NCBI RefSeq assembly: GCF_000425585.1
Contig: NZ_AUDS01000015.1
Coordinates: 124,001-188,000 of the forward strand
Length of the DNA stretch: 64,000 nt
Reading direction: 5' to 3'
From: Terrimonas ferruginea DSM 30193
Lineage (GTDB): Bacteria; Bacteroidota; Bacteroidia; Chitinophagales; Chitinophagaceae
Part shown: in pieces, positions 26,198 through 37,911 of the stretch
Layout: each line of letters starts with the position of its first letter
How positions within the stretch are numbered: position 1 is the stretch's first letter
Position numbers and translations under genes: made by a program
Notes under the pieces: model-generated
The model's input: the letters and a program-made list of their open reading frames with translations, nothing else
What the model was told of the DNA's origin: nothing
Databases searched by the model: none

Positions 26198-29100
26198 ATG
26201 TCTTCAACAAAAGCGAACGCAAGAGTGGATTTCGGTAAGATTAAGCACCTGGCTGAAACACCCGATCTGCTTGAAGTACAAATTCAGTCCTTTAAGGAAT
26301 TTTTTCAGTTAGAGACGACTCCTGACAAACGGAATAACGAAGGCCTTTTCCGTGTGTTCAAGGATAACTTTCCTATTACTGACACCCGCAACATTTTTGT
26401 GCTGGAATTCCTGGATTACTTCATCGATCCTCCCCGTTATTCTATTGACGAGTGTATGGAGCGTGGTCTTACCTACGCCGTACCGCTGAAAGCGAAACTT
26501 CGCCTCAGCTGTAATGACGAGGAGCACGTGGATTTTCAGACCATCGTACAGGATGTATTCCTGGGTAACATTCCTTACATGACTCCCCGCGGTACCTTCG
26601 TGATCAACGGAGCCGAGCGTGTTGTCGTTAGCCAGTTGCACCGTTCACCCGGTGTATTCTTCGGTCAGTCCGTTCACCCGAACGGTACCAAGATTTATTC
26701 CGCCCGCGTTATCCCCTTCAAAGGCGCGTGGATGGAATTTGCTACCGACATCAACAACGTGATGTACGCTTACATCGACCGTAAGAAAAAATTCCCCGTA
26801 ACCACCCTGCTCCGTGCTATCGGTTACGAAACAGATAAAGACATCCTCGAACTCTTCGGCATGGCCGACGAAGTAAAGGGTGATAAAAAATCCCTTGGCA
26901 AATACGTTGGCAAGCGCCTCGCTGCCCGCGTACTCCGCACATGGGTAGAAGACTTCGTTGACGAGGATACCGGTGAAGTGGTTTCCATCGAACGTAACGA
27001 GATCGTTATGGAACGCGATACCATCCTCGACGAAGAAGCCATCGACACCATCTCCGACATGGAAGTGAAAAGCGTCTTCGTTCAACGCGAAGATGTTGGT
27101 GGTGACTACGCGATTATCTACAACACCCTCAATAAGGACACTTCCAACAGCGAGCTGGAAGCGGTACAGTTTATCTACCGCCAGTTGCGTGGTGCCGACG
27201 CGCCGGACAACGAAACCGCCCGCGGTATCATCGACAAACTGTTCTTCAGCGACAAACGCTATGACCTGGGTGAAGTAGGACGCTACAAGATCAACCGCAA
27301 GCTGAACATCGATCAGCCGCTTGATAAAAAAGTACTGACCAAGGAAGATATCATCCTTATCATCAAATACCTGGTAAGACTTACCAACGGTAAAGCTGAG
27401 ATCGATGATATCGATCACCTGAGCAATCGCCGTGTACGTACGGTAGGTGAGCAATTGTACGCTCAATTCGGCGTGGGGCTGGCCCGTATGGCCCGTACCA
27501 TCCGCGAGCGTATGAACGTGCGCGATAATGAAGTGTTTACCCCGGTAGACCTCATCAACGCCCGTACCCTCAGCTCTGTTATCAACTCTTTCTTCGGTAC
27601 ATCACAGCTTTCACAGTTCCTCGACCAGACCAACCCGCTGTCTGAGATCACGCACAAGCGTCGTATCTCCGCACTCGGACCAGGCGGTCTGAGCCGTGAG
27701 CGTGCAGGCTTTGAGGTGCGTGACGTACACTACTCCCACTACGGACGTCTGTGTACCATCGAAACACCGGAAGGACCAAACATCGGTCTGATCTCTACAC
27801 TTTGCGTACACGCAAAGATCAACGATATGGGCTTTATCGAAACGCCTTATCGTAAAGTAGAGAACGGTAAAGTAAACATGAAGCAGCTCGCACTGCTGAG
27901 TGCAGAAGAAGAAGATACGGCCAAGATCGCCCAGGCAAACTCCGCATTGGATGACAACGGAAACTTCCTGGAAGATCGTATCGTAAGCCGCGAAACAGGT
28001 GACTTCCCGATCCTCGATAAAAATGAAGTGGAATACATGGACGTTGCGCCCAACCAGATCGTTGGTCTGAGTGCTTCCCTGATTCCGTTCCTCGAGCATG
28101 ATGACGCCAACCGTGCGCTCATGGGATCAAACATGCAACGTCAGGCGGTGCCCCTGCTGCGTCCCGATGTACCTGTTGTAGGTACTGGTCTGGAAGGCAA
28201 GGCTGCACGCGACGCACGTATCCAGATCCACGCAGAAGGAGAGGGTGTGGTTGAATTCGTAGATGCCAACGAAATTCACGTTCGCTATGACCGCGACGAG
28301 GAAGAGAAACTGGTTTCCTTCGAAGATGACCTGCGCGTTTACCGCCTCACCAAATTCATCAAAACCAACCAGGAAACCTGTATCAACCTGAAGCCTGCCG
28401 TGAAGAAAGGCCAGAAGGTGAAAAGAGGCGACTTCCTGACGGAAGGATATGCTACCCGCACCGGCGAGCTGGCTCTCGGTAAAAACCTGAAAGTGGCGTT
28501 CATGCCATGGAAAGGTTACAACTTCGAGGATGCCATCGTAATCAGCGAGCGTGTAGTGAAAGAAGATATGTTCACCTCCGTGCACATCTCCGAGTATGAA
28601 CTCGAAGTACGTGACACCAAACTGGGTGAAGAAGAACTTACACCGGATATTCCAAACGTATCTGAGGAAGCTACCCGCGACCTCGATGAGAACGGTATCA
28701 TCCGCGTAGGCGCCCAGATCAAAGAAGGTGATATCCTGATCGGTAAGATCACCCCTAAAGGTGAATCTGATCCTACTCCGGAAGAGAAACTGCTCCGTGC
28801 CATCTTCGGCGACAAAGCCGGCGATGCAAAAGACGCATCACTGAAAGCACCAAACGGTGTGGAAGGTATCGTTATCGGCAAAAAACTCTTCCAGCGTGCC
28901 AAGAAGGATAAGAATGCAAAAGTGCGTGAAAAGGCTGCTATCGAGAAACTCGAGAAAATTCACGAGAAGAACGAAGCTGACCTGCTGCAGGTATTGCTTG
29001 ACAAACTGACCACCCTGCTGAAAGATCATTCTTCTACCGGTGTTACCAACAACTTCGGTGAAGTACAGATCGGTAAAGGTGCCAAGTTCACTGCTAAAAA

Positions 29101-30001
29101 CCTGGCCGGCCTGGATTATGCCAACATGAATCCGCTGGGATGGACAGGCGATGCCAAAGTGGATGATCAGATCAACATCCTGTTGCACAACTATAATATC
29201 AAGTACAACGAAGAACTGGGTCGATACAAACGCGAGAAGTTCAACATCTCTATCGGTGACGAACTGCCCGCCGGTGTACTGAAACTGGCTAAAGTGTACC
29301 TGGCTGTTAAGCGTAAGCTGAAAGTAGGGGACAAGATGGCCGGTCGTCACGGAAACAAAGGTATCGTTGCCAAGATCGTACGTGCAGAAGATATGCCGTT
29401 CCTGGAAGACGGAACACCGGTTGATATCGTGCTTAACCCACTCGGGGTACCAAGCCGTATGAACCTCGGACAGATCTATGAAACCGTATTGGGATGGGCC
29501 GGTGTACAATTGGGTGTGAAATTCGCCACCCCGATCTTCGACGGTGCAAGCACTGAAGAAATCGAGAAATATTGTGCGGAAGCAGGTATTCCTAAATTCG
29601 GTCACACCTATCTGCACGATGGTGAAACAGGAGAGCGCTTCCACCAGAAAGCAACCGTTGGTGTGATCTATATGATCAAACTGCACCACATGGTGGACGA
29701 TAAGATGCACGCCCGTTCGATCGGACCATACAGCTTGATCACCCAGCAGCCGCTTGGTGGTAAGGCTCAGTTCGGTGGCCAGCGTTTCGGGGAAATGGAA
29801 GTGTGGGCACTCGAAGCCTACGGTGCTTCCAACATCCTGCAGGAATTGCTGACCCTGAAATCAGATGATATCATCGGTCGCGCGAAAACCTACGAGGCTA
29901 TCGTGAAAGGTGATAACGTTCCGAGAGCAGGCGTACCTGAATCGTTCAACGTACTGGTACATGAACTGCGCGGTCTGGGTCTCGATCTGAAGTTCGACTA
30001 A
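26198..30001 (+). CDS. rpoB: DNA-directed RNA polymerase subunit beta
   Basis: The 1267-aa catalytic subunit of RNA polymerase. The rifampicin-binding region is visible around residues 468-530 ([40 protein letters not shown]), and the C-terminal part contains [12 protein letters not shown]-like and [13 protein letters not shown] motifs. Length is normal for Bacteroidota. The start at 26198 ([14 protein letters not shown]) has no SD. It has its own promoter and is followed by rpoC after a spacer with a strong hairpin. Confidence 0.98.
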   Translation: MSSTKANARVDFGKIKHLAETPDLLEVQIQSFKEFFQLETTPDKRNNEGLFRVFKDNFPITDTRNIFVLEFLDYFIDPPRYSIDECMERGLTYAVPLKAKLRLSCNDEEHVDFQTIVQDVFLGNIPYMTPRGTFVINGAERVVVSQLHRSPGVFFGQSVHPNGTKIYSARVIPFKGAWMEFATDINNVMYAYIDRKKKFPVTTLLRAIGYETDKDILELFGMADEVKGDKKSLGKYVGKRLAARVLRTWVEDFVDEDTGEVVSIERNEIVMERDTILDEEAIDTISDMEVKSVFVQREDVGGDYAIIYNTLNKDTSNSELEAVQFIYRQLRGADAPDNETARGIIDKLFFSDKRYDLGEVGRYKINRKLNIDQPLDKKVLTKEDIILIIKYLVRLTNGKAEIDDIDHLSNRRVRTVGEQLYAQFGVGLARMARTIRERMNVRDNEVFTPVDLINARTLSSVINSFFGTSQLSQFLDQTNPLSEITHKRRISALGPGGLSRERAGFEVRDVHYSHYGRLCTIETPEGPNIGLISTLCVHAKINDMGFIETPYRKVENGKVNMKQLALLSAEEEDTAKIAQANSALDDNGNFLEDRIVSRETGDFPILDKNEVEYMDVAPNQIVGLSASLIPFLEHDDANRALMGSNMQRQAVPLLRPDVPVVGTGLEGKAARDARIQIHAEGEGVVEFVDANEIHVRYDRDEEEKLVSFEDDLRVYRLTKFIKTNQETCINLKPAVKKGQKVKRGDFLTEGYATRTGELALGKNLKVAFMPWKGYNFEDAIVISERVVKEDMFTSVHISEYELEVRDTKLGEEELTPDIPNVSEEATRDLDENGIIRVGAQIKEGDILIGKITPKGESDPTPEEKLLRAIFGDKAGDAKDASLKAPNGVEGIVIGKKLFQRAKKDKNAKVREKAAIEKLEKIHEKNEADLLQVLLDKLTTLLKDHSSTGVTNNFGEVQIGKGAKFTAKNLAGLDYANMNPLGWTGDAKVDDQINILLHNYNIKYNEELGRYKREKFNISIGDELPAGVLKLAKVYLAVKRKLKVGDKMAGRHGNKGIVAKIVRAEDMPFLEDGTPVDIVLNPLGVPSRMNLGQIYETVLGWAGVQLGVKFATPIFDGASTEEIEKYCAEAGIPKFGHTYLHDGETGERFHQKATVGVIYMIKLHHMVDDKMHARSIGPYSLITQQPLGGKAQFGGQRFGEMEVWALEAYGASNILQELLTLKSDDIIGRAKTYEAIVKGDNVPRAGVPESFNVLVHELRGLGLDLKFD

Positions 30002-30012
30002 TTCATTTCATA

Positions 30013-30050
30013 GGTAAAAGTCAGTGACCAACCGGTCACTGACTTTTACC
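30013..30050 (+). promoter_or_regulatory. Strong hairpin between rpoB and rpoC
   Basis: A perfect 17-bp stem (GGTAAAAGTCAGTGACC and its complement) with a 4-nt loop, followed by T-rich heptamers, starts 11 nt after rpoB. It could be a partial terminator, an RNase III processing site or a stabiliser. Confidence 0.7.
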
Positions 30051-30085
30051 CTTTGATTTTTGACTTTTTACTTTTGACTTTTTAA
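30051..30085. repeat. Heptamer array, family E (TTTTGAN)
   Basis: Five 7-bp units (CTTTGAT, TTTTGAC, TTTTTAC, TTTTGAC, TTTTTAA) fill the space between the rpoB hairpin and the rpoC start. Confidence 0.85.
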
Positions 30086-30093
30086 TTCAAAAT

Positions 30094-33000
30094 ATGGCTA
30101 TCAAAAAAGAAAATCGTCCCAAAGCGGCTTTTTCACAGATCACCATCGGTCTTGCTTCTCCGGATAATATCCTGGAAAGAAGCTATGGTGAAGTATTGAA
30201 GCCGGAAACCATCAACTATCGTACTTACAAGCCTGAGCGTGATGGTTTGTTCTGCGAGAGAATTTTCGGGCCTGTAAAAGATTACGAATGTGCTTGCGGT
30301 AAATACAAGCGTATCCGTTACAAAGGGATTGTCTGCGACCGTTGCGGTGTTGAAGTTACCGAGAAGAAAGTACGTCGCGAGAGAATGGGACACATCAAAC
30401 TTGTTGTACCTGTTGTGCATATCTGGTATTTCAAGTCACTGCCTAACAAAATCGGTTACCTGCTGGGTGTGAGCTCCAAGAAACTGGAGACCATCATTTA
30501 CTACGAACGTTATGTGGTAATCCAGCCCGGTATCCGTGCCGATAAAGGACAGAATTATGGTGATTTGCTGACGGAAGAGGAATACCTGGACATCCTGGAT
30601 ACCCTGCCGAAAGACAACCAGTATCTGCCCGATGACGACGCAAACAAATTCATTGCTAAAATGGGTGCTGAAGCGGTACATGACATGCTGCAGCGCATCG
30701 ACCTGGACCAATTGTCCTTCGATCTGCGCAATGCTGCTGCTACCGAAACTTCACAACAGCGTAAAGCTGATGCCCTGAAGCGCCTGAGCGTGGTGGAAGC
30801 TTTCCGCGATGCCAATACACGTATCACCAACCGCCCCGAGTGGATGGTGATGCAATACATTCCGGTTATTCCACCGGAACTGCGCCCGCTCGTTCCCCTG
30901 GACGGCGGCCGTTTCGCTTCTTCCGACCTCAACGACCTTTACCGTCGTGTGATCATCCGTAACAACCGTCTCAAGCGTCTGCTGGAGATCAAGGCACCCG
31001 AAGTGATCCTGCGTAACGAAAAGCGTATGCTGCAGGAAGCGATCGACAGCCTGTTCGACAACAGCCGTAAATCCAACGCGGTGAAAGCCGAAGGTGGCCG
31101 TGCACTGAAGTCACTGTCTGACGTACTGAAAGGCAAACAAGGCCGTTTCCGTCAGAACCTGCTCGGTAAACGTGTTGACTATTCCGGTCGTTCCGTAATC
31201 GTGGTAGGTCCTGAAATGAAATTGCATGAGTGCGGTCTGCCGAAAGATATGGCAGCTGAACTCTTCAAACCATTTATCATCCGTAAGCTGATCGAAAGAG
31301 GCATCGTTAAAACGGTAAAATCTGCCCGTAAACTGGTAGATAAGAAGGAAGCGGTGGTTTGGGATATCCTCGAAAACATCCTGAAAGGACACCCGGTTCT
31401 CCTCAACCGTGCCCCAACGCTTCACCGTCTGTCAATCCAGGCCTTCCAGCCTAAACTGATCGAAGGTAAAGCGATCCAGCTGCACCCGCTCGTAACGTCC
31501 GCGTTCAACGCCGACTTTGACGGTGACCAGATGGCGGTTCACGTACCTCTGAGCAACGCAGCGGTTCTTGAAGCACAGTTGCTGATGCTGGCTTCTCACA
31601 ACATCCTCAACCCGCAGAACGGTACGCCTATTACCCTTCCTTCACAGGACATGGTACTCGGTCTGTACTACATCACCAAGGGTAAACGCACCAACGAAAC
31701 GGAAACCATCCGTGGCGAAGGCAAAGCTTTCTATTCTGCTGAGGAAGTAATCATCGCTCACAACGAGAAAAAAGTAGACCTGCACGCATGGATCAAGGTG
31801 AAAGCCAATATCCGTAATGCCGACGGCCTGCTGGAACATAAACTCATCGAGACCACTGTTGGCCGCGTTATCTTCAACCAGTTTGTACCGGTAGAAGTGG
31901 GCTTTGTAAACGCCCTGCTGACCAAGAAGAATCTCCGTGAGATCATCGGTGACATCATCGAAATCACCAACATCCCGAAAACGGCGAAGTTCCTGGACGA
32001 TATCAAACAACTTGGTTTCCGTACAGCCTTCCAGGGTGGTCTGTCATTCTCTATCAATGACCTGATCATTCCGGATATCAAAGAACAATTGCTCGAAAAT
32101 GCGAAAGGTGAAGTAGATGAAGTATGGGACAACTATAACATGGGTCTCATCACCAACAACGAACGTTACAACCAGATCGTGGATATCTGGAGCCGTGTGG
32201 ATACACGTTTGACCGAGACACTGATCCGTGAGCTCGCAACCGACAAACAAGGCTTCAACTCCGTATACATGATGTTGGATTCCGGTGCCCGTGGTTCCAA
32301 ACAGCAGATCAAGCAGCTTGCCGGTATCAGGGGTCTGATGGCCAAGCCTCGTAAATCCGGTTCTACCGGAAGCGAGATCATCGAAAACCCGATCCTCTCC
32401 AACTTCAAAGGCGGTCTGAACGTATTGGATTACTTTATCTCTACGCACGGTGCCCGTAAAGGTCTGGCGGATACCGCTCTTAAAACGGCGGATGCCGGTT
32501 ACCTGACACGTCGTCTCGTAGACGTAGCCCAGGACGTGGTAATCACCGAAGAGGATTGCGGTACACTCCGTGGTATTGCTACTTCAGCACTGAAAGACAA
32601 CGAAGACATCATCGAGCCGCTGGCCGACCGTATCGAAGGTCGTACCTCGCTGCACGATATCTATAACCCTGTTTCCGATGAACTGATCATTGCTGCCGGT
32701 GACGAAATCACCGCTTCACTGGCCCGTAAAATCGAAGATGCAGGTATCGAATTTGTAGAAATCCGTTCTGTACTGACCTGCGAAAGCAAGCGCGGATGCT
32801 GCGTTAAATGTTATGGCCGTAACCTGGCTTCAGGTGTAATGGCACAGAGAGGCGACGCAACAGGTATCATCGCTGCACAGTCAATCGGTGAACCAGGTAC
32901 ACAGTTGACCCTCCGTACCTTCCACGTGGGTGGTGTTGCGGGCTCTGCTGCTACCGACTCTACCATGCTGGCCAAGTTCGACGGTACTATCCAGTTCGAC

Positions 33001-34386
33001 GGTCTGCGTACAGTTACCACAGAAAATTCAGAAGGCGACAAGATCCAGGTTGTTATCGGCCGTACCGGTGAGGTGCGTATCGTTGACACCAAGAACGACC
33101 GCCTGATGATTACCAACAACATCCCTTACGGTTCTACCCTGAACGTGAAAGACGGTCAGAAGATTACCAAAGGCGAAGTGATCTGTACATGGGACCCTTA
33201 TAACAACGTTATCGTTGCCGAGATCGACGGTACCATGAAGTTCGAAAACGTAATCGAAGGTGTTACATACCGCGAGGAAGCTGACGAACAAACAGGTCAC
33301 CGTGAGAAAGTGGTTATCGAAACCCGCGATAAGACCAAGATCCCGTCTATCGTTGTGGAAGGCAAAGAAAATAAATCTTATAACCTGCCTACCGGAAGCC
33401 ATATCATGGTAGAAGAAGGCGAACAGGTGAAAGCCGGTAAAGTACTCGTGAAGATTCCACGCGTGTTGGGTAAACTGCGTGACATCACGGGTGGTCTGCC
33501 TCGTGTAACCGAATTGTTTGAAGCACGTAACCCAAGCAACCCTGCCGTTGTATCCGAGATCGATGGTGTGGCAGGAATGGGCGCTATCAAACGCGGTAAC
33601 CGGGAGATCGTGATCGAAGCAAAAGACGGTGTAACCAAAAAATACCTGGTACCGCTCACACGCCAGATCCTGGCGCAGGACGGTGACTTCGTAAAAGCCG
33701 GTTCTCCGCTCAGCGATGGTCAGATATCTCCGCAGGACATCCTTGCTATCCAGGGCCCATTCGCCGTACAGCAGTACGTAGTGAATGAGATCCAGGAAGT
33801 ATACCGACTGCAGGGTGTACGGATCAATGACAAACACATTGAAGTGATCGTGCGCCAGATGATGCGTAAAGTGAACATCGTGGATCCGGGTGATACCCGC
33901 TTCCTCGAGGACGATCTGGTAGATAAGTTTGAGTTCGTGGAAGAGAACGATTACATCTTCGACAAGAAGGTAGTAACCGATCCGGGTGAATCAACCAAGC
34001 TCCGTGCTGGTCAGATCATCAGCCTCCGCGAACTGCGCGAAGAGAACTCTATCCTGCGTCGCAACGACAAGAAGCCGGTAGAGTACCGCGATACACAAGC
34101 GGCTACCTCTTCACCGACCCTGCTCGGTATCACCAAAGCATCGCTTGGTGTACAAAGCTGGATCTCGGCCGCATCATTCCAGGAAACCACCAAAGTACTT
34201 TCTTCGGCTGCCATCCACGGCAAAACCGACGAAATGCTCGGTCTGAAAGAGAACGTGATCACAGGTCACCCGATCCCGGCCGGTACTGGTCTCCGCGAAT
34301 TCGAAAACATGATCGTGGGCAGCAAAGAAGAATACGAATTGCTGCAAACAACCCGCGAAGCCATGACCTTCGACGAAGAAGAGTAA
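30094..34386 (+). CDS. rpoC: DNA-directed RNA polymerase subunit beta'
   Basis: The 1430-aa catalytic subunit of RNA polymerase. The N-terminal zinc site has [20 protein letters not shown] near residues 66-85. The active-site motif NADFDGDQM coordinates the catalytic magnesium. A second zinc site has [13 protein letters not shown], and the trigger/bridge region has [18 protein letters not shown]. Length is normal for the phylum. It is co-directional with rpoB and followed by a strong terminator. Confidence 0.98.
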   Translation: MAIKKENRPKAAFSQITIGLASPDNILERSYGEVLKPETINYRTYKPERDGLFCERIFGPVKDYECACGKYKRIRYKGIVCDRCGVEVTEKKVRRERMGHIKLVVPVVHIWYFKSLPNKIGYLLGVSSKKLETIIYYERYVVIQPGIRADKGQNYGDLLTEEEYLDILDTLPKDNQYLPDDDANKFIAKMGAEAVHDMLQRIDLDQLSFDLRNAAATETSQQRKADALKRLSVVEAFRDANTRITNRPEWMVMQYIPVIPPELRPLVPLDGGRFASSDLNDLYRRVIIRNNRLKRLLEIKAPEVILRNEKRMLQEAIDSLFDNSRKSNAVKAEGGRALKSLSDVLKGKQGRFRQNLLGKRVDYSGRSVIVVGPEMKLHECGLPKDMAAELFKPFIIRKLIERGIVKTVKSARKLVDKKEAVVWDILENILKGHPVLLNRAPTLHRLSIQAFQPKLIEGKAIQLHPLVTSAFNADFDGDQMAVHVPLSNAAVLEAQLLMLASHNILNPQNGTPITLPSQDMVLGLYYITKGKRTNETETIRGEGKAFYSAEEVIIAHNEKKVDLHAWIKVKANIRNADGLLEHKLIETTVGRVIFNQFVPVEVGFVNALLTKKNLREIIGDIIEITNIPKTAKFLDDIKQLGFRTAFQGGLSFSINDLIIPDIKEQLLENAKGEVDEVWDNYNMGLITNNERYNQIVDIWSRVDTRLTETLIRELATDKQGFNSVYMMLDSGARGSKQQIKQLAGIRGLMAKPRKSGSTGSEIIENPILSNFKGGLNVLDYFISTHGARKGLADTALKTADAGYLTRRLVDVAQDVVITEEDCGTLRGIATSALKDNEDIIEPLADRIEGRTSLHDIYNPVSDELIIAAGDEITASLARKIEDAGIEFVEIRSVLTCESKRGCCVKCYGRNLASGVMAQRGDATGIIAAQSIGEPGTQLTLRTFHVGGVAGSAATDSTMLAKFDGTIQFDGLRTVTTENSEGDKIQVVIGRTGEVRIVDTKNDRLMITNNIPYGSTLNVKDGQKITKGEVICTWDPYNNVIVAEIDGTMKFENVIEGVTYREEADEQTGHREKVVIETRDKTKIPSIVVEGKENKSYNLPTGSHIMVEEGEQVKAGKVLVKIPRVLGKLRDITGGLPRVTELFEARNPSNPAVVSEIDGVAGMGAIKRGNREIVIEAKDGVTKKYLVPLTRQILAQDGDFVKAGSPLSDGQISPQDILAIQGPFAVQQYVVNEIQEVYRLQGVRINDKHIEVIVRQMMRKVNIVDPGDTRFLEDDLVDKFEFVEENDYIFDKKVVTDPGESTKLRAGQIISLRELREENSILRRNDKKPVEYRDTQAATSSPTLLGITKASLGVQSWISAASFQETTKVLSSAAIHGKTDEMLGLKENVITGHPIPAGTGLREFENMIVGSKEEYELLQTTREAMTFDEEE

Positions 34387-34408
34387 GCGATTATTCGCTT
34401 CACGATAC

Positions 34409-34438
34409 AAGGAGCAGATTTATTCTGCTCCTTTTTTT
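34409..34438 (+). terminator. Terminator of rpoBC
   Basis: A perfect 10-bp stem AAGGAGCAGA/TCTGCTCCTT with a 5-nt loop is followed by a T run, 22 nt after rpoC. Confidence 0.92.
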
Positions 34439-34440
34439 AT

Positions 34441-34500
34441 TATAAGGTAGACGGTAAAAGGTGTAGGGCAGAAGGTTTTAAGTGATAAGTAATAAGTAAG
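34441..34500. repeat. Heptamer array, family B (TNNNARG)
   Basis: Eight consecutive 7-bp units (TATAAGG, TAGACGG, TAAAAGG, TGTAGGG, CAGAAGG, TTTTAAG, TGATAAG, TAATAAG) start right after the rpoC terminator; the first units are degenerate. Confidence 0.8.
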
Positions 34501-34523
34501 GGCGGACACAAACCAATTTGAGC

Positions 34524-34558
34524 CATTCACGATTGACGATTGACGATTCACGATTCAC
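34524..34558. repeat. Heptamer array, family A (reverse, SATTSAC)
   Basis: Five consecutive 7-bp units (CATTCAC, GATTGAC, GATTGAC, GATTCAC, GATTCAC), the reverse complement of the family A unit. Confidence 0.9.
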
Positions 34559-34598
34559 CCCACACCTGTTAAGGGTTTCCTAAAGTGACCATTATCCC

Positions 34599-34606
34599 TA
34601 TCTTTG
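34599..34606 (+). promoter_or_regulatory. -7 element for the ompH-like gene
   Basis: TAtcTTTG matches TAnnTTTG, 37 nt before the ATG. A degenerate TTT lies about 20 nt upstream. Confidence 0.55.
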
Positions 34607-34643
34607 CCACCCCTGATTGTTAACTTGCAAAAAAAAGCGTTGA

Positions 34644-35261
34644 ATGAAAAATCTCTCTCTGGTTCTTAATGTAGTCTTACTGATCGCAGTGGGCGTGCTT
34701 TTCTTCCTGTTCTTTAATTCCGGTAGAAAGGATGCAGCTGCACATCGTCAGCCTAACAAAGACTCAGCGACCGCCAACAAACCTTTCCGCATCGCTTATT
34801 TTGAAATGGACTCCGTACAGGAACACAGCGAAATGGTGAAAGACGTAAAAGCTGAAATGAACAAGGAGGAAGAAGGCATCAATGCTCAACTCAACAACCT
34901 CGTTCGATCGTACCAGGAAAAACGTTCAGGCTACCAGGCACGCCAGGAAAAAGGTCAGATGACACCCGACGACCTCAACCGCGCAATGGAAGACCTCCAG
35001 GCTACCGAGCAAAGCATCGCACAAAAAAGACAACAACTCGAGCAGAGCTACGGCGAAAAAGTGACACAGCGCAACCTGACCATGCGCAAAAAGATCGAAG
35101 AATTCATCGCTGAGTACAACAAAAACAGCGGCTTCACTTATATCATCGCAGACGAACCCGGCATTTTCTATTACAAAGATTCTTCTTTCAACATCACCGC
35201 AGATGTGATCAGCGGACTCAATGATAAGTACCGCTCCGAAAAAGGTAAAGACAAGAAGTAA
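34644..35261 (+). CDS. OmpH/Skp family periplasmic protein
   Basis: The 205-aa protein has an N-terminal membrane/signal segment (about 4-25), a short linker, then an OmpH/Skp domain opening with RIAYFEMDSVQEHSEMV near residues 49-65. Long charged helices follow (KAEMNKEEEGINAQLNNLVR and onward) with coiled-coil character, as in the jellyfish-like Skp trimer that chaperones outer membrane proteins. The N-terminus lacks an obvious signal peptidase site, so it may be membrane-anchored. It is monocistronic, with its own -7 box and a terminator. Confidence 0.85.
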   Translation: MKNLSLVLNVVLLIAVGVLFFLFFNSGRKDAAAHRQPNKDSATANKPFRIAYFEMDSVQEHSEMVKDVKAEMNKEEEGINAQLNNLVRSYQEKRSGYQARQEKGQMTPDDLNRAMEDLQATEQSIAQKRQQLEQSYGEKVTQRNLTMRKKIEEFIAEYNKNSGFTYIIADEPGIFYYKDSSFNITADVISGLNDKYRSEKGKDKK

Positions 35262-35281
35262 ATGAGCATACAATATTCTTC

Positions 35282-35311
35282 AAAAACCTCCCGCGCAACG
35301 GGAGGTTTTTT
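35282..35311 (+). terminator. Terminator of the ompH-like gene
   Basis: A perfect 11-bp stem AAAACCTCCCG/CGGGAGGTTTT with a 5-nt loop runs into T residues. Confidence 0.92.
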
Positions 35312-35373
35312 GTTTATAATGCCTTCGGCGAAAAATGAAACGAATGTATTATCTTGAACCATAAACACTGTTT

Positions 35374-36882
35374 ATGACCCAACAACCCTCTCTGCGTCAG
35401 TCCATGGGACTGCTGGACGGCACCATGATCGTAGCCGGTTCCATGATCGGATCTGGCATTTTCATCGTGAGTGCCGACATGACGCGGCTCGTTGGTTCAG
35501 GCGGTTGGCTCATTCTTCTCTGGGTCCTCACCGGTATCATGACCGTCTTCGCAGCCGTTAGCTATGGCGAACTATCTTCTATGTTTCCCAAAGCCGGCGG
35601 CCAATACGTTTATCTCAAAGAAGCCTATAATCCCTTAACAGGATTTCTATACGGCTGGAGTTTCTTTACCGTCATACAAACGGGCACCATCGCCGCTGTA
35701 GGTGTAGCCTTCAGTAAATTCGCCGGTTATTTTATTCCCGCATTGACCATGGACGAAAAGAACATGCTCTTTGATGCCGGAGGGGGATTTAAAATCTATC
35801 CCGCACAATTGGTTTCCATCGCACTCGTCATTTTTCTAACCTGGGTAAATACGCGCGGTGTAAAGGAAGGGAAGTTGGTGCAACGCATTTTTACCCTCAC
35901 CAAACTCCTCGCCATCTTCGGGCTCATTGTATTTGGTTTCCTGCTGGCAGCCGATGCCGATGTGTGGAATTTTAATTGGAGCAGTGGTTTCGACCTGCAA
36001 TACACGCAAGCCGTAAAAGATGAAGCAGGTAAACAAATTGGCTGGTCGGCCTTTCAGGCGCCGGCTACCATGATGATGGCGATCGGATTGATTTCTTCAG
36101 CTATGGTCGGTTCCGTGTTCAGCAGCGTGGCCTGGGAAAACGTAACCTTCATCGCCGGCGAGATCCGCAATCCGAAACGCAATGTAGGCCTTAGTTTATT
36201 CCTCGGTACCATTATCGTTACCGTCGTATATGTATTGACCAACCTGATGTATGTATCCGTGCTGCCATTGACACCTCCTGCAGGGGATGCTCCGGCTGTA
36301 TTTCCCACCGAAGCAGCGGGCAATATTGCTTTCGCCGTACAGGACAGGGTAGCCACCGCGGTATCTACCAACATTTTTGGCGCCAATGGTACCCTGATCA
36401 TCGCGATCATGATCATGGTGTCTACCTTCGGCTGCAACAACGGACTTATCCTGAGTGGTGCACGCGTTTATTATACTATGGCAAAAGACGGGTTGTTCCT
36501 GCGCCAGGCCGGACAGCTCAACAAAAACGATGTGCCGGGCTGGGCATTGTGGGCACAATGTATCTGGACAAGTCTGCTTTGCCTGAGCGGACAATACGGA
36601 ACCCTGCTCAACTATGTTGTATTTATCACTTTACTATTTTATATCCTCACCATTCTCGGCATCTTCCGTTTACGCCGCACGCGTCCTGATGCAGAACGGC
36701 CTTATAAGGCATTCGGCTATCCTGTAGTTCCTATTATCTACTGCCTGCTGGCGGGTACGATGGCCGTGGGACTGATCTACGCGCAGTGGCAAACATCAGT
36801 ATTTGGTTTGGGAATATTGTTGCTCGGTATACCTGTTTATTATCTCTCCCGGAAAAAACAAACTCCATCAGCAGAAAGCTGA
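35374..36882 (+). CDS. APC family amino acid permease
   Basis: The 502-aa inner membrane transporter has about 12-13 hydrophobic segments. TM1 carries the unwound substrate-binding signature GSMIGSGIFIV (residues about 22-32), and the end of TM2/3 has PKAGGQYVYLKEAYNP, both typical of the amino acid-polyamine-organocation superfamily (LAT/PotE-like). The isoaspartyl peptidase gene follows 10 bp later, so the pair probably imports and processes amino acids or peptides. The substrate is not readable. Confidence 0.88.
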   Translation: MTQQPSLRQSMGLLDGTMIVAGSMIGSGIFIVSADMTRLVGSGGWLILLWVLTGIMTVFAAVSYGELSSMFPKAGGQYVYLKEAYNPLTGFLYGWSFFTVIQTGTIAAVGVAFSKFAGYFIPALTMDEKNMLFDAGGGFKIYPAQLVSIALVIFLTWVNTRGVKEGKLVQRIFTLTKLLAIFGLIVFGFLLAADADVWNFNWSSGFDLQYTQAVKDEAGKQIGWSAFQAPATMMMAIGLISSAMVGSVFSSVAWENVTFIAGEIRNPKRNVGLSLFLGTIIVTVVYVLTNLMYVSVLPLTPPAGDAPAVFPTEAAGNIAFAVQDRVATAVSTNIFGANGTLIIAIMIMVSTFGCNNGLILSGARVYYTMAKDGLFLRQAGQLNKNDVPGWALWAQCIWTSLLCLSGQYGTLLNYVVFITLLFYILTILGIFRLRRTRPDAERPYKAFGYPVVPIIYCLLAGTMAVGLIYAQWQTSVFGLGILLLGIPVYYLSRKKQTPSAES

Positions 36883-36892
36883 ATTCATTGAT

Positions 36893-37825
36893 ATGTCTAC
36901 GATCACTCTTGCCATACATGGCGGCGCCGGTACTATTCTTCGTGAACACATGACGCCGGCATTGGAAGCCGCTTATCAGCAGGCCTTACAACGCGCGTTG
37001 GATAAAGGTTATGCTGTGCTGGAAAAACAAGGTACTGCACTGGATGCGGTAGAAATTGCAGTGAAAGACCTGGAGGACGAGCCTCTGTTCAACGCAGGGA
37101 AAGGTTCCGTGTTTACGTTTAACGGCGAACATGAAATGGATGCGGCCATCATGGATGGAAGCAATGGCATGGCAGGCGCAGTGGCTGGCGTACGCGGCAT
37201 CCGGAACCCTGTTGAACTTGCCCGCGCAGTAATGCAACATACCGAACATGTTTTCCTGGCCGGAACAGGTGCAGAAGAATTGGCAAAAACACTCGGCATT
37301 CCCGAAGCCGCTCCTGATTATTTTTTTACCGAACAACGCAATGCTCAATGGAAACTGGCGCAGGAGAGTGGACAGACAGCCCTCGATCACAACATTCAAC
37401 TAAAGGATAAGAAATTCGGTACAGTAGGTGCGGTTGCCTGTGATCATGCTGGTAATGTGGCCGCGGCAACAAGCACCGGCGGTATGACCAATAAGCGCTG
37501 GGGCCGTATTGGTGACAGTCCCATTATTGGCAGCGGTACGTATGCCAGTAACCATACCTGCGCGATCAGTTGCACCGGCCACGGTGAATTATTCATCCGG
37601 GCGATTGCAGCTTACGATGTAAGTTGCCTGATGGAATACAAAGGGATGACGCTTGAAGAAGCCATGCGTATGGTTGTGATGCATAAACTGGTAAAGATCG
37701 GTGGCGAAGGCGGTATGATTGGCGTGGATGCAGCGGGCAATGCAGCGCTGTTGTTCAATAGTGAGGGAATGTACAGAGGGGTGAGAAGCAGCAATGGTAT
37801 CAGTGAAGTGGCGATCTATAAATAA
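36893..37825 (+). CDS. Isoaspartyl peptidase / plant-type L-asparaginase
   Basis: The 310-aa Ntn hydrolase precursor cleaves itself before Thr177 in FGTVGAVACD, creating the N-terminal Thr nucleophile. It starts ITLAIHGGAGTI and has NAGKGSVF, EMDAAIMDG and the post-cleavage TSTGGMTNKRWGRIGDSPIIG region. Such enzymes remove N-terminal isoaspartyl residues from damaged peptides and hydrolyse L-asparagine weakly. The frame extends 30 codons upstream into the permease gene, but ATG at 36893 matches the family start. It is in an operon with the permease. Confidence 0.93.
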   Translation: MSTITLAIHGGAGTILREHMTPALEAAYQQALQRALDKGYAVLEKQGTALDAVEIAVKDLEDEPLFNAGKGSVFTFNGEHEMDAAIMDGSNGMAGAVAGVRGIRNPVELARAVMQHTEHVFLAGTGAEELAKTLGIPEAAPDYFFTEQRNAQWKLAQESGQTALDHNIQLKDKKFGTVGAVACDHAGNVAAATSTGGMTNKRWGRIGDSPIIGSGTYASNHTCAISCTGHGELFIRAIAAYDVSCLMEYKGMTLEEAMRMVVMHKLVKIGGEGGMIGVDAAGNAALLFNSEGMYRGVRSSNGISEVAIYK

Positions 37826-37907
37826 TTCAAAATTCAAAAGTCAAAACTCAAAAAAGTTCTGCGTTGCAGCCGCACATACTTTTGCCTTTTGAATTTTGAC
37901 TTTTGAA
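37825..37907. repeat. Family E heptamers forming an inverted repeat between convergent genes
   Basis: Four 7-bp units of NNTCAAA type (37825-37852) face four units of TTTTGNN type (37880-37907) across a 27-nt loop, giving an imperfect stem of about 30 bp. The left arm starts at the stop of the isoaspartyl peptidase gene, the right arm ends 5 nt from the stop of the radical SAM gene. It could act as a bidirectional terminator. Confidence 0.85.
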
Positions 37908-37911
37908 TTTT

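Noticed and set aside
26645-27466. Antisense open frames opposite rpoB and rpoC
   Set aside because: They mirror highly conserved polymerase genes and show no motifs of their own.
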